This document shows positions 1 to 6,546 of a DNA stretch of 16,242 nucleotides, one piece after another. The DNA lies in the NCBI GenBank assembly GCA_027081495.1, contig JALWKJ010000127.1:1-16242 (forward strand), in the 5' to 3' direction. Position 1 is the first letter of the stretch; each line of letters starts with the position of its first letter. A program made the translations under genes and the position numbers. The notes beneath the pieces were generated by a model. That model was given only the letters and a program-made list of their open reading frames with translations, had not been told where the DNA came from and did no database searches. The DNA comes from Campylobacterales bacterium. Its GTDB lineage: Bacteria > Campylobacterota > Campylobacteria > Campylobacterales > QNZT01.

Positions 1-146
1 TCTTAATAGATACTGAAAATTTTGCATAAAGTAAAATATTTTACTTTAATTTAGATAGTTTTATTTTTTGCGATGTATATATAGTTTTGTTAAGTCAAAT
101 AGTTATATACTTTGCTTTTAAAATTTTAAAAGGAGCATTAGAGGAC
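1..146. other. AT-rich non-coding region upstream of the DUF3015 gene
   Basis: No gene is supported here. It holds a perfect AT-rich palindrome at 27-48 (listed separately) and a possible -10 element TATACT at 106-111, with no convincing -35 at normal spacing (TTGTTA at 87-92 is too close). A reading frame is open from position 87, but its first 20 residues lack a ribosome site and do not look like an export signal, so it is treated as untranslated leader. Confidence 0.5.
27..48. repeat. 22-bp perfect palindrome
   Basis: Positions 27-37 read TAAAGTAAAAT and 38-48 are the exact reverse complement, with no spacer. It lies about 100 bp before the DUF3015 start. It could be an operator for a dimeric regulator or part of a bidirectional terminator for an upstream gene outside the window. 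The composition is almost entirely A/T, which weakens any claim of a stable RNA hairpin. Confidence 0.5.
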
Positions 147-596
147 ATGAAAAAACTATTATTGACGGCTTTGGCTGTAACAACAGTTGTAACATCGGCG
201 CAGGCGGAAAGAAATCTTAATACGGGTTGCGGTCTTGGAAGCATGATCATCGAAAACCAAAATACAGTTGCGAAGCAATTTGTCGCGGCTTTTACAAACG
301 GAATATCCGGAAACCAGACTTTCGGTATAACTACGGGAACACTAGGGTGCGACAAACCGGAGCTTTTCGTTCAAAATGAAAAAGTGGAAAAATTCGTAGC
401 GGACAACATGGACAATCTTGCCGTTGATATCGCCGCAGGCGACGGAGAGACTCTCGAAACTCTCGCTGCTCTTTTAAATGTTTCGGACAAAACTTCCTTC
501 AAAACAAAACTAAAAAATAATTTTGACGCGATCTATAGCGATGAAAGCGTAACTTCAGCTAAAGTAATCGACGCGATCGTAACGATAGCGGGTTAA
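147..596 (+). CDS. DUF3015 family exported protein
   Basis: A small secreted or periplasmic protein of 149 residues with no known biochemical function. Residues 1-20 form a typical Sec signal peptide (two Lys, hydrophobic run, then AQA before the likely cleavage). The mature part begins with a Cys-Gly-Leu-Gly-Ser motif and then NGISGNQTFGITTGTLGC, the hallmark of the DUF3015 family; the two cysteines in these motifs could form a disulfide. The C-terminal half looks helical. The ATG at 147 is preferred over an in-frame start at 87 because AGGAG lies at 131-135, a second GAGG at 141-144, and the signal peptide starts exactly there. The stop is only a few bases before the next gene, and a strong terminator-like hairpin follows at 607-645, so most transcripts may end here. 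The family call is from motif memory and is fairly sure; the role is unknown. Confidence 0.85.
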   Translation: MKKLLLTALAVTTVVTSAQAERNLNTGCGLGSMIIENQNTVAKQFVAAFTNGISGNQTFGITTGTLGCDKPELFVQNEKVEKFVADNMDNLAVDIAAGDGETLETLAALLNVSDKTSFKTKLKNNFDAIYSDESVTSAKVIDAIVTIAG

Positions 597-602
597 TTTT
601 TG

Positions 603-2357
603 GTGAAAAAAGAGTGGTTTATAATCACTCTTTTTCTATTTTTTTGCGTTGATTTATACTCTTCTTTTATCTCGAAAGACTCTTTAGGAAAACTCTCAAG
701 TGATCGGTATTGGCTGAAGCTTCTGCATGTTAAAAACGGCAAAAGCGAGATAGACGATCCGAATTTTTTCTTAACGGATAAAAAAAACTTCACTCCTCTT
801 CGCGAGTTAAACGCTACCTTATCGCAGATAACCGATGGAAACGATAGTGTCTATTGTAGATATCCCGCAAGGATATTTTGGTTAAAGAGTAAATTGCCGA
901 AACTATTTAAAGATAAAAACGACACGACTTGTCTTAAGCTTGAAGAGACCCTTCAAAAAGAAAAACCCGGTTTTGTTACTCTCGTATTTCCGGCCGCTTA
1001 TATAAATTCTCCCGCTTCTATGTTCGGACATACATTTTTGAGAATCGATAAAGATTTAAAAACCCCTTTGATAGGAGAGGCTATAAATTATGCCGCGAAA
1101 ACCGACGAAACAAACGGTTTTATATATACATACAAAGGACTTTTCGGCGGATATAAGGGTTACTATTCCGCGCTGGAGTATTATAAAAAGATTAAAGAGT
1201 ATTCCGCTATGGAGCAAAGAGATATGTGGGAATATCGACTAAATCTAACGAATTTAGAGATTAGAAAAATGCTCTATCATTTATATGAGTTAAAAGGGAT
1301 TTATAGCGATTACTACTTTTTTACCAAAAATTGCTCTTACAATCTTTTATGGCTGCTTGACATATCAAGAGACAATCAAAATTTAACGGCGGGTTTTAAC
1401 TACAAAGCAATCCCTATAGATACCGTAAGAGCCGTAGAAAGAGCGGGTTTTATCGAAAGCTTTTTTTATAGACCCTCAAAGAGAGAGGAGATGAAAGCTA
1501 TCCTAAAGAGAGTAAAAAATATCGAAATTATAAAAAACTTTACTCAAACTTATGATTTGTCACTATTGTCCGATTTAAATCAAACGCAATCGGCCGACGC
1601 TCTTGATTTGGCTATTTTAACACTAAAACACGAAAGAAGTAAAAATAGGCTCTCTAAGGATAATTACATAAAAACCCTCATGAAGCTTTTAAAAGTAAGA
1701 AGTAAACTACAAAAATCCAAACCTTTAAAAATAAAAACTCCCGCGAATCCTCTTTTGGGTCACAAAAGCGCCAAGATATCTTTTGGCATAAGTTCGATAA
1801 ACGAATACAATTTTGAAATAAGACCCGCTATTTGCGATATCTATGATAACGAAAGAGGGTTTATACCCGGCGCGTATATAGATTTTTTTTCGCTAAAGTT
1901 TAAAAGATCGAAATTTTTCAGTTTCGATTTCGTAGATGTTACATCTTTGGCAAAAAGAGACTCTTTTTTCAAGCCTCTATCATGGAGCGCGAAAATCGCA
2001 CTTGATAAAATACATTCAAAAGATTTATACTTCTTGTTTTCGGGAGGAGTCGGCGTTAGTTACGATTTCTTCGATTCGCTCGTTTTTACACTGCTTGAGG
2101 GCGGAGTTCATCTGGGTAAAGATACGCTTGGGGATTTGGGAGTTAAAGCCGGATTTATTAAAAACTATAAAGAGGTGAAATTCGGTTTTTTGTTTTTTAA
2201 AAAATACTTTACAGACGGCGTGGAAGAACATATGAACGAGCTTTTTACGACTTTCGATATTTCAAAAGATATCGCCTTAAATTTGAAGGTTAGTGATGAT
2301 AAGATCGGAAGAGATTATACAAAAAGAGCGTTATGTACTCTTTTTTACTATTTTTAA
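603..2357 (+). CDS. DUF4105 envelope protein, LRAT/NlpC-P60-like fold candidate with C-terminal barrel
   Basis: About 584 residues. The N terminus (KKEWFIITLFLFFC) is a probable Sec signal or anchor. The central part is recognisable as DUF4105: a CRYPARIFWL segment near residue 85, SPASMFGHTFLRI with His at about residue 143, and NCSYNL with Cys at about residue 244. A conserved His followed much later by Asn-Cys resembles the permuted NlpC/P60 (LRAT-like) arrangement, so an acyltransferase or thiol hydrolase reaction is plausible. From memory, a DUF4105 protein of Bdellovibrio has been reported as a lipoprotein N-acyltransferase; I cannot verify this and the transfer here is inference. The last ~190 residues alternate like beta strands and end in YYF, fitting an outer-membrane barrel. 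The start is GTG at 603 or TTG at 600; no clear ribosome site distinguishes them. tsaD follows after 9 bases. Confidence 0.75.
   Translation: MKKEWFIITLFLFFCVDLYSSFISKDSLGKLSSDRYWLKLLHVKNGKSEIDDPNFFLTDKKNFTPLRELNATLSQITDGNDSVYCRYPARIFWLKSKLPKLFKDKNDTTCLKLEETLQKEKPGFVTLVFPAAYINSPASMFGHTFLRIDKDLKTPLIGEAINYAAKTDETNGFIYTYKGLFGGYKGYYSALEYYKKIKEYSAMEQRDMWEYRLNLTNLEIRKMLYHLYELKGIYSDYYFFTKNCSYNLLWLLDISRDNQNLTAGFNYKAIPIDTVRAVERAGFIESFFYRPSKREEMKAILKRVKNIEIIKNFTQTYDLSLLSDLNQTQSADALDLAILTLKHERSKNRLSKDNYIKTLMKLLKVRSKLQKSKPLKIKTPANPLLGHKSAKISFGISSINEYNFEIRPAICDIYDNERGFIPGAYIDFFSLKFKRSKFFSFDFVDVTSLAKRDSFFKPLSWSAKIALDKIHSKDLYFLFSGGVGVSYDFFDSLVFTLLEGGVHLGKDTLGDLGVKAGFIKNYKEVKFGFLFFKKYFTDGVEEHMNELFTTFDISKDIALNLKVSDDKIGRDYTKRALCTLFYYF
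607..645 (+). terminator. Intrinsic terminator/attenuator hairpin inside the start of the DUF4105 gene
   Basis: Bases 607-619 pair with 623-635 to give a 13-bp stem (core GAGTG/CACTC, one G-T pair, a three-base loop at 620-622), followed by C, TA and seven T at 639-645. This is a textbook rho-independent layout placed 10 bases after the DUF3015 stop, but it lies within codons 2-15 of the DUF4105 reading frame. It would terminate most DUF3015 transcripts and could attenuate the downstream genes. Confidence 0.75.
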
Positions 2358-2366
2358 GAGAGAAAT

Positions 2367-3350
2367 ATGATACTAAGCATTGAAAGCAGTTGTGACGACA
2401 GCTCAATAGCCGTAACCGAAATCAAGACAAAAAAACTTCTTTTTCATAAAAAGATCTCTCAAGAGATCGATCATTCAAAATATGGAGGCGTAGTGCCCGA
2501 ACTTGCGGCGAGACTTCATGCTGAGGCTCTGCCTTTTATATTGAAACAGGCAAAAGAGTTTTTTCCATATATAAAAGCGATCGGCGTTACGACAAAACCG
2601 GGACTCTCCGTAACTTTGACCGAAGGTGTCGTAATGGCAAAAGCTCTTTGCATGACTCTTAAAGTCCCCCTTATAGGCGTAAATCATCTGCATGGTCATA
2701 TCTATTCGCTATTTATTCAAAAAGAGTCGCTTTTTCCTATGACTATACTGCTTGTTTCGGGCGGACATACTCAGGTTTTTGACGCGAAGGGGTTTGATGA
2801 TTTTAGAGTTTTGGCGAAAACGATGGACGATAGTTTTGGAGAGAGTTTCGATAAAGTATCCAAAATGCTCTCTCTTGGTTATCCAGGCGGTCCTATTGTT
2901 GAAAAATACGCAAAAAACGGCGATGAAAAAAGATTTAATTTTACGGTTGCTCTTTTACACTCTCCTAAAATAGCTTTTAGTTATTCGGGATTGAAAAATC
3001 AAGTTAGATTGCAAATAAACGAGCTTAAAGATTTAAGCGAACAAGACCGTTCCGATATATGCGCGAGTTTTCAGAGAGTGGCATGCGCGCATCTTTTGCA
3101 TAAAATAGAAAAGATTTTTAAATCCTCGCATATAAAAGATTTTGCGATAGTAGGAGGAGCAAGCGCAAATTTGTATTTGAGAGACAAAACGCAAAAACTT
3201 TGTGATAAATATGGCGCGAAGCTTCATTTGGCGCCTATGGAATATTGTGCCGACAATGCCGCTATGATCGGAAGAATCGCTATAGAGGCATATAAAAGAG
3301 GTCGATTTTCAAAATGTCTCGATATAGACGCGAACCCAAAAGTTAATTAA
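2367..3350 (+). CDS. tsaD: tRNA N6-adenosine threonylcarbamoyltransferase TsaD
   Basis: TsaD transfers the threonylcarbamoyl group from threonylcarbamoyl-AMP to A37 of ANN-decoding tRNAs (t6A), working in the cytoplasm with TsaB and TsaE. The 327-residue length matches the family (about 330-340). Visible signatures are the ASKHA-fold N terminus MILSIESSCDDSS, the metal-binding HxxxH as HLHGH (His107 and His111), the nucleotide-binding VSGGHTQ near residue 130, the GGASAN segment near residue 268, and CADNAAMIG with Asp296 as a further metal ligand. The start at 2367 has GAGAGA just upstream (2358-2363). It follows the DUF4105 gene after 9 bases, so it is probably read in the same transcript; this pairing of a housekeeping gene with an envelope gene need not be functional. 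Very sure of identity. Confidence 0.98.
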   Translation: MILSIESSCDDSSIAVTEIKTKKLLFHKKISQEIDHSKYGGVVPELAARLHAEALPFILKQAKEFFPYIKAIGVTTKPGLSVTLTEGVVMAKALCMTLKVPLIGVNHLHGHIYSLFIQKESLFPMTILLVSGGHTQVFDAKGFDDFRVLAKTMDDSFGESFDKVSKMLSLGYPGGPIVEKYAKNGDEKRFNFTVALLHSPKIAFSYSGLKNQVRLQINELKDLSEQDRSDICASFQRVACAHLLHKIEKIFKSSHIKDFAIVGGASANLYLRDKTQKLCDKYGAKLHLAPMEYCADNAAMIGRIAIEAYKRGRFSKCLDIDANPKVN

Positions 3351-3372
3351 GATAATATTTATCCTATTATGA

Positions 3373-3378
3373 TATAAT
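3373..3378 (+). promoter_or_regulatory. Probable -10 element of the porin-like gene
   Basis: A perfect TATAAT in an AT-rich stretch 23 bases after the tsaD stop. No good -35 is visible, which is usual for housekeeping promoters of Campylobacterota, where a periodic AT-rich upstream region replaces it. Confidence 0.5.
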
Positions 3379-3430
3379 CTTTTTGTAAGATTAATCGTTG
3401 ATTGACCTTACTGCTATATAGCGAGGGGAG

Positions 3431-3454
3431 CAATGCGACGATCATGTCGCATTG
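3431..3454 (+). promoter_or_regulatory. Perfect 9-bp inverted repeat / leader hairpin
   Basis: CAATGCGAC (3431-3439) and GTCGCATTG (3446-3454) are exact reverse complements with a six-base loop. It is the most GC-rich element of the leader and lies about 50 bases downstream of the presumed transcript start. It could be an RNA stem in a regulated leader or an operator for a dimeric repressor. It is not followed by a T tract, so it is not a terminator. Confidence 0.6.
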
Positions 3455-3521
3455 TAGTTATAATCATGCTCTAACCATTCAAACTGTACAATTGTTTTCA
3501 CACAAAGCCGTAGGAGCGAAG

Positions 3522-5294
3522 ATGCAAATCCTGCAAAAACCCCTAAGAGTCCTTATAGCGACCGTGTTTATATCATCCGAAATATTCGCTCAAAACGCAA
3601 ACTTATCTAAAATCGACGATAAAACGAAAAATCTCTCTTGTTCAAATCTTGAAAAAAGAGTAAAAAAACTAGAAAAACAGCTTAAAAATTTAAAAAAACG
3701 GTTTATAAAAGTAAAAACTCAAACGGCAAGAGACAATCTCAAATGGAGTGTCGATTTCAGAACGGCGGTAGATCGTTTAAGCTATACGACTACGACGGGT
3801 AAAAAATATAAAAACGATTCATTGTTATCAAATAGACTTTGGTTAAGCATGGCGTATACGCCAAGCGCAAATATAGTTTTTAAAGGAAAACTGTCATTTA
3901 ACAAGGCTTACGGCGCAACACCGCTAAATTATACGAACTATGCCCCTCAAAGAGGTTACGGTTACGATACTTTCGACTGGGTTTTAAATGAAAATCTTCT
4001 TGATGACAATATAAGACTCAAAGAAGCGTATTGGCTCTATATGAATGATACCTTTTTCGGTACAAATGTAAACTGGAGCGCTTCGTTTGGCAGGAGACCT
4101 TCTACAAACGGATTTTTAATCTCTTTAAGAGACGACGACAAACCCGGATCCCCTTTGGGACATGTGATAAATGTCGAGTTTGACGGAGCGAGTTTCAAGT
4201 TTGGACTCGAGAGGATAACTAAAATCAACGGCATGTATTGGAAATTTTGTTTTGGAAGGGGATCTACAAACGCGAGAGCGAGGTTCAATACGGACGGCGG
4301 TTTTGCATCAAAAGGAGATTATTCCACAGATAAAACAACGCTTAAAGACATCGATCTAGCCGGTTTTATCTTTGTTCCGTACAATGACGGTCAATATAAA
4401 ATCATGACAACTTTTTTCAGAGCTTTCAATGTTCCGGGTTTCAATACCGCGACATCGGCTATGTTTGATACAAATGAGCTAAATACCGCAATGATAGCGC
4501 TTGAGGACAGCGATGCGAACGGCATATACGATACGATGGTTTTTAACGATAAACTCGGCATTAGAAATGTAGGCGATCAGGACGGCGGCGCGATTTCCAT
4601 ATTGATTGACGGTATAGGCGAAGGTATAAACGATTTTCTTGACGATACGAAATTGTTTGCCTCTTTTGCCTGGTCAAAAAGCAATCCGAACAATAATGAA
4701 TCATCTCTGGATCTTTTGGCGATGAGAGAAGAAGTTGCGAAAATCATGGGAGAAAATCCGACATTATCGCAAAAAGACGCATTGGAAACGCTTTTGGTAA
4801 ATTTAAATCAAAATATTGCAAAAATCTTGGAGCAAAACCCGTCGTTGTCAAAAAAGCAGGCTATAGATACTCTTATGAAAAAGCAGGGTATGGCGGAAGT
4901 AAACGGTATGCTTGGATCTAACGATAAAAAAAGCGGAGTTTCATACTATATGGGCGTACAGATCCCCGTTTTATTTACCAAAGACGGAAGATTCGGGCTT
5001 GAGTATAATCATGGAAGTAAATACTGGAGACCTTTTACTTATGCGGAAGATACGCTTGCGGGATCTAAAACGGCAGTTAGAGGAGATGCTATAGAGGCGT
5101 ACTATATTCAGCCGATTACAAAAGGATTTTCTGCCGAAATAAGATACACGAAATTAAATTACGACTATACCGGGAGCCAGGGCTTTTTTGGAGCCGGCGG
5201 CGCTCCTATGAGTATGGATGAAGCTAGAAAAAACGGTTTTGATCCGATTCAAAAGGCGCAAGATATCAGACTTTCAATGAGATACAGGTTTTAA
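3522..5294 (+). CDS. DUF3373-type outer-membrane porin-like protein
   Basis: A 590-residue protein of the type common in Campylobacterota and annotated DUF3373. Residues 1-23 are a Sec signal peptide ending in IFA before QNAN. Residues about 42-64 form a short, strongly basic heptad-like coiled coil (NLEKRVKKLEKQLKNLKKRF), as in porins with a periplasmic trimerising stalk. From DNLKWSVDFR onward the sequence alternates like beta strands, and the chain ends in RLSMRYRF with the C-terminal Phe recognised by the BAM machinery. Residues about 405-452 form a helical, non-barrel insert made of two related copies (listed separately). The ATG at 3522 is chosen because AGGAG lies five bases upstream and the signal peptide starts there. 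The transported solute is unknown. The 3' end overlaps mrp on the other strand by 29 bases. Confidence 0.85.
   Translation: MQILQKPLRVLIATVFISSEIFAQNANLSKIDDKTKNLSCSNLEKRVKKLEKQLKNLKKRFIKVKTQTARDNLKWSVDFRTAVDRLSYTTTTGKKYKNDSLLSNRLWLSMAYTPSANIVFKGKLSFNKAYGATPLNYTNYAPQRGYGYDTFDWVLNENLLDDNIRLKEAYWLYMNDTFFGTNVNWSASFGRRPSTNGFLISLRDDDKPGSPLGHVINVEFDGASFKFGLERITKINGMYWKFCFGRGSTNARARFNTDGGFASKGDYSTDKTTLKDIDLAGFIFVPYNDGQYKIMTTFFRAFNVPGFNTATSAMFDTNELNTAMIALEDSDANGIYDTMVFNDKLGIRNVGDQDGGAISILIDGIGEGINDFLDDTKLFASFAWSKSNPNNNESSLDLLAMREEVAKIMGENPTLSQKDALETLLVNLNQNIAKILEQNPSLSKKQAIDTLMKKQGMAEVNGMLGSNDKKSGVSYYMGVQIPVLFTKDGRFGLEYNHGSKYWRPFTYAEDTLAGSKTAVRGDAIEAYYIQPITKGFSAEIRYTKLNYDYTGSQGFFGAGGAPMSMDEARKNGFDPIQKAQDIRLSMRYRF
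4734..4877 (+). repeat. Tandem duplication in the porin-like protein, 27-residue period
   Basis: Two consecutive copies begin VAKIMGENPTLSQKDALETL (4734) and IAKILEQNPSLSKKQAIDTL (4815), exactly 81 bases apart. They match at about 11 of 20 positions at the protein level. Both are predicted amphipathic helices with a central N-P-(T/S)-L-S turn, unlike the surrounding beta-strand pattern. The DNA has diverged clearly, so the duplication is not recent. It probably forms a loop or plug outside the barrel wall. Confidence 0.75.
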
Positions 5295-6054
5295 AAAGAT
5301 TTGTGATTATATCTTTGTAATATTTTTTTAGATTTTTATCTCCCGAGGCTACCGGAGGTTTTCCGAGATCGCAAAACTCCCTGATTCGCATATCTAAAGG
5401 AATCTTTCCCAAAAACGGTATATCATAAATTTGACTCAGTTTTTCCGCTCCGCCTTTTCCGAAAATCTCATATCTCTTTTTGGTGTCGGGGGCTATAAAA
5501 AAACTCATATTTTCCACAATACCCCCTATATGGACATTTGTCTCTTTTAGCATCACAATGGCTCGACTTACATCATCGCAGGATATATTTTGAGGCGTAG
5601 TTACGAGCAAAGCCGCGGTTATTGGCAGTTCTTGCGCCATTGTAAGTTGTACATCGCCGGTTCCAGGCGGCATATCGATGACCAAAAAATCAAGTTCTCC
5701 CCAATCTACATCTTCCAAAAACTGAATAAGAGCCGAAACGGCGACCGAGCTTCTCCATACCAACGGAGTATCGGGCGAGGGGGTGGTAAGCGCGACGCTC
5801 ATGATCTTTATGCCGAAATTTTGACTCGGAATCATTTTATCTTTTTCGTTCCATCTAAGCCTTTGGTCATCTACTTGAAGCATTCTTGGAATGTTTGGAC
5901 CGTAAACATCGGCGTCTAAGAGTCCCACTTTGTATCCTTCTTGCGCAAGAGCCACGCAAAGGTTTGCCGATACCGTACTTTTGCCTACGCCGCCTTTTCC
6001 GCTCGTTATAGCTATAATTTTTTTTGCGTAAGGCGCTTTGTTATTTTTATACAT
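5266..6054 (-). CDS. mrp: Mrp/NBP35-type P-loop ATPase, short form lacking the CxxC pair
   Basis: A cytoplasmic ATPase of the Mrp/ApbC/NBP35 family, which binds and transfers Fe-S clusters. The deviant Walker A SGKGGVGKS is at residues 18-26, the family signature DADVYGPNIPRML at 47-59, and Walker B with switch residues IDMPPGTGD at 126-134. It has 262 residues against about 350-370 for typical bacterial members because the N-terminal MIP18 (DUF59) domain is absent. The segment after ENMSFF, where family members usually carry the cluster-binding CxxC, reads APDT (188-191), so both cysteines are missing. Cys33, Cys159, Cys228 and Cys257 remain but are not paired. The start ATG overlaps the stop of the upstream gene by eight bases, which implies translational coupling. 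The fold is certain; a cluster-carrier role is less sure for this variant. Confidence 0.92.
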   Translation of the reverse strand: MYKNNKAPYAKKIIAITSGKGGVGKSTVSANLCVALAQEGYKVGLLDADVYGPNIPRMLQVDDQRLRWNEKDKMIPSQNFGIKIMSVALTTPSPDTPLVWRSSVAVSALIQFLEDVDWGELDFLVIDMPPGTGDVQLTMAQELPITAALLVTTPQNISCDDVSRAIVMLKETNVHIGGIVENMSFFIAPDTKKRYEIFGKGGAEKLSQIYDIPFLGKIPLDMRIREFCDLGKPPVASGDKNLKKYYKDIITNLFKTCISLKV

Positions 6055-6409
6055 AAATATCTTCTTTTTGAAGTAGCTCTATCGTCTTTTTCGTCTTTTT
6101 TATCTGTTGGGAGAGTATTTGCATAGATGACGGATAAAGTCGGATCAAACTCAAGAGTTTTTCGTTTCTTTTTTCTAGTAAATCGCATAAAAGTTTTGAG
6201 AGCGTATTTGTTTTATTTTGCTCTTTTACTTTGATAAAGAGCTCTTTTATAATCGTTTTTCTATTTTTAAAATCAAGCGAGATACCGAGTTTTCGTCCGA
6301 TAAGAACGATATCTTTAGTAGAAATATATTGTCCGCAGAAAAAAAGAGATAAAAGTCGTTTCTCTATCTCTAAATCGATTTGCGAGGGGTTGTTTTTCTG
6401 TTTTTTCAT
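6047..6409 (-). CDS. Unrecognised small helical cytoplasmic protein coupled to mrp
   Basis: I do not recognise this 120-residue protein. It is lysine-rich, has no signal peptide or membrane segment, and is predicted to be almost entirely helical, with a C-terminal amphipathic region (SSMQILSQQIKKTKKTIELL). An open frame extends to an ATG at 6475, giving 142 residues, but the ATG at 6409 is preferred: GGAAAAG lies just upstream and a plausible -10 (TAAAAT, minus strand, 6446-6441) would place the transcript start between the two. Its last codons overlap the mrp start by eight bases, so the pair is probably produced together and could interact. It might be a regulator or partner of the ATPase; this is only context. 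Confidence 0.7.
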   Translation of the reverse strand: MKKQKNNPSQIDLEIEKRLLSLFFCGQYISTKDIVLIGRKLGISLDFKNRKTIIKELFIKVKEQNKTNTLSKLLCDLLEKRNEKLLSLIRLYPSSMQILSQQIKKTKKTIELLQKEDIYV

Positions 6410-6440
6410 TTTGCTTTTCCAAATAAGGTTTTGTTTGGCT

Positions 6441-6446
6441 ATTTTA
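6441..6446 (-). promoter_or_regulatory. Possible -10 of the small gene-mrp operon
   Basis: On the minus strand this reads TAAAAT, about 30 bases before the preferred start at 6409, with T-rich sequence upstream. No -35 is evident. Low certainty. Confidence 0.3.
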
Positions 6447-6509
6447 GCATAAAAGCAAAAATATGCATCTTTCATAATGAATATTTATATTTTGTTAAAC
6501 TCCGCATCG

Positions 6510-6515
6510 TATAAT
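6510..6515 (+). promoter_or_regulatory. Probable -10 of the rhodanese/oxidoreductase operon
   Basis: A perfect TATAAT in the 71-base gap between the divergent minus-strand gene and the rhodanese start at 6547, with AAGG at 6537-6540 as ribosome site. No regulator gene or obvious operator is next to it, so how the operon is controlled cannot be read from the window. Confidence 0.5.
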
Positions 6516-6546
6516 AAGCTTTTGTAAATCTTCAAAAAGGTCAATC

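Larger units (their letters stand above)
3351..3521 (+). other. Promoter and structured untranslated leader of the porin-like gene
   Basis: A non-coding 171-bp stretch. TATAAT at 3373-3378 is a probable -10, which would start the transcript near 3385 and give a leader of about 135 bases. The leader holds a 10-bp palindrome (GCTATATAGC, 3413-3422) and a perfect 9-bp hairpin (3431-3439 with 3446-3454). A TGCTC block at 3467-3471 can pair either upstream or with the ribosome site AGGAG at 3512-3516. The frame is open through the leader from 3402, but the upstream residues do not look coding. Confidence 0.55.

Noticed and set aside
87..146. Longer start for the DUF3015 protein
   Set aside because: No ribosome site before 87, and the extra residues do not fit ahead of a clean signal peptide that begins at 147.
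3468..3517. Resemblance to a cyclic-di-GMP type I riboswitch (AACCATTC and CAAAGCC blocks)
   Set aside because: The blocks appear in order, but the GGGCAAACC context and the second conserved helix with its tetraloop receptor are absent, so the match is likely chance.
3402..3521. N-terminal extension of the porin reading frame
   Set aside because: The residues overlap the hairpin leader and precede a standard signal peptide with a good ribosome site at 3512-3516.
5295..5316. Hairpin AAAGAT/ATCTTT as porin terminator
   Set aside because: Only six AT-rich pairs with a ten-base loop, and the T run starts several bases later; too weak to call.
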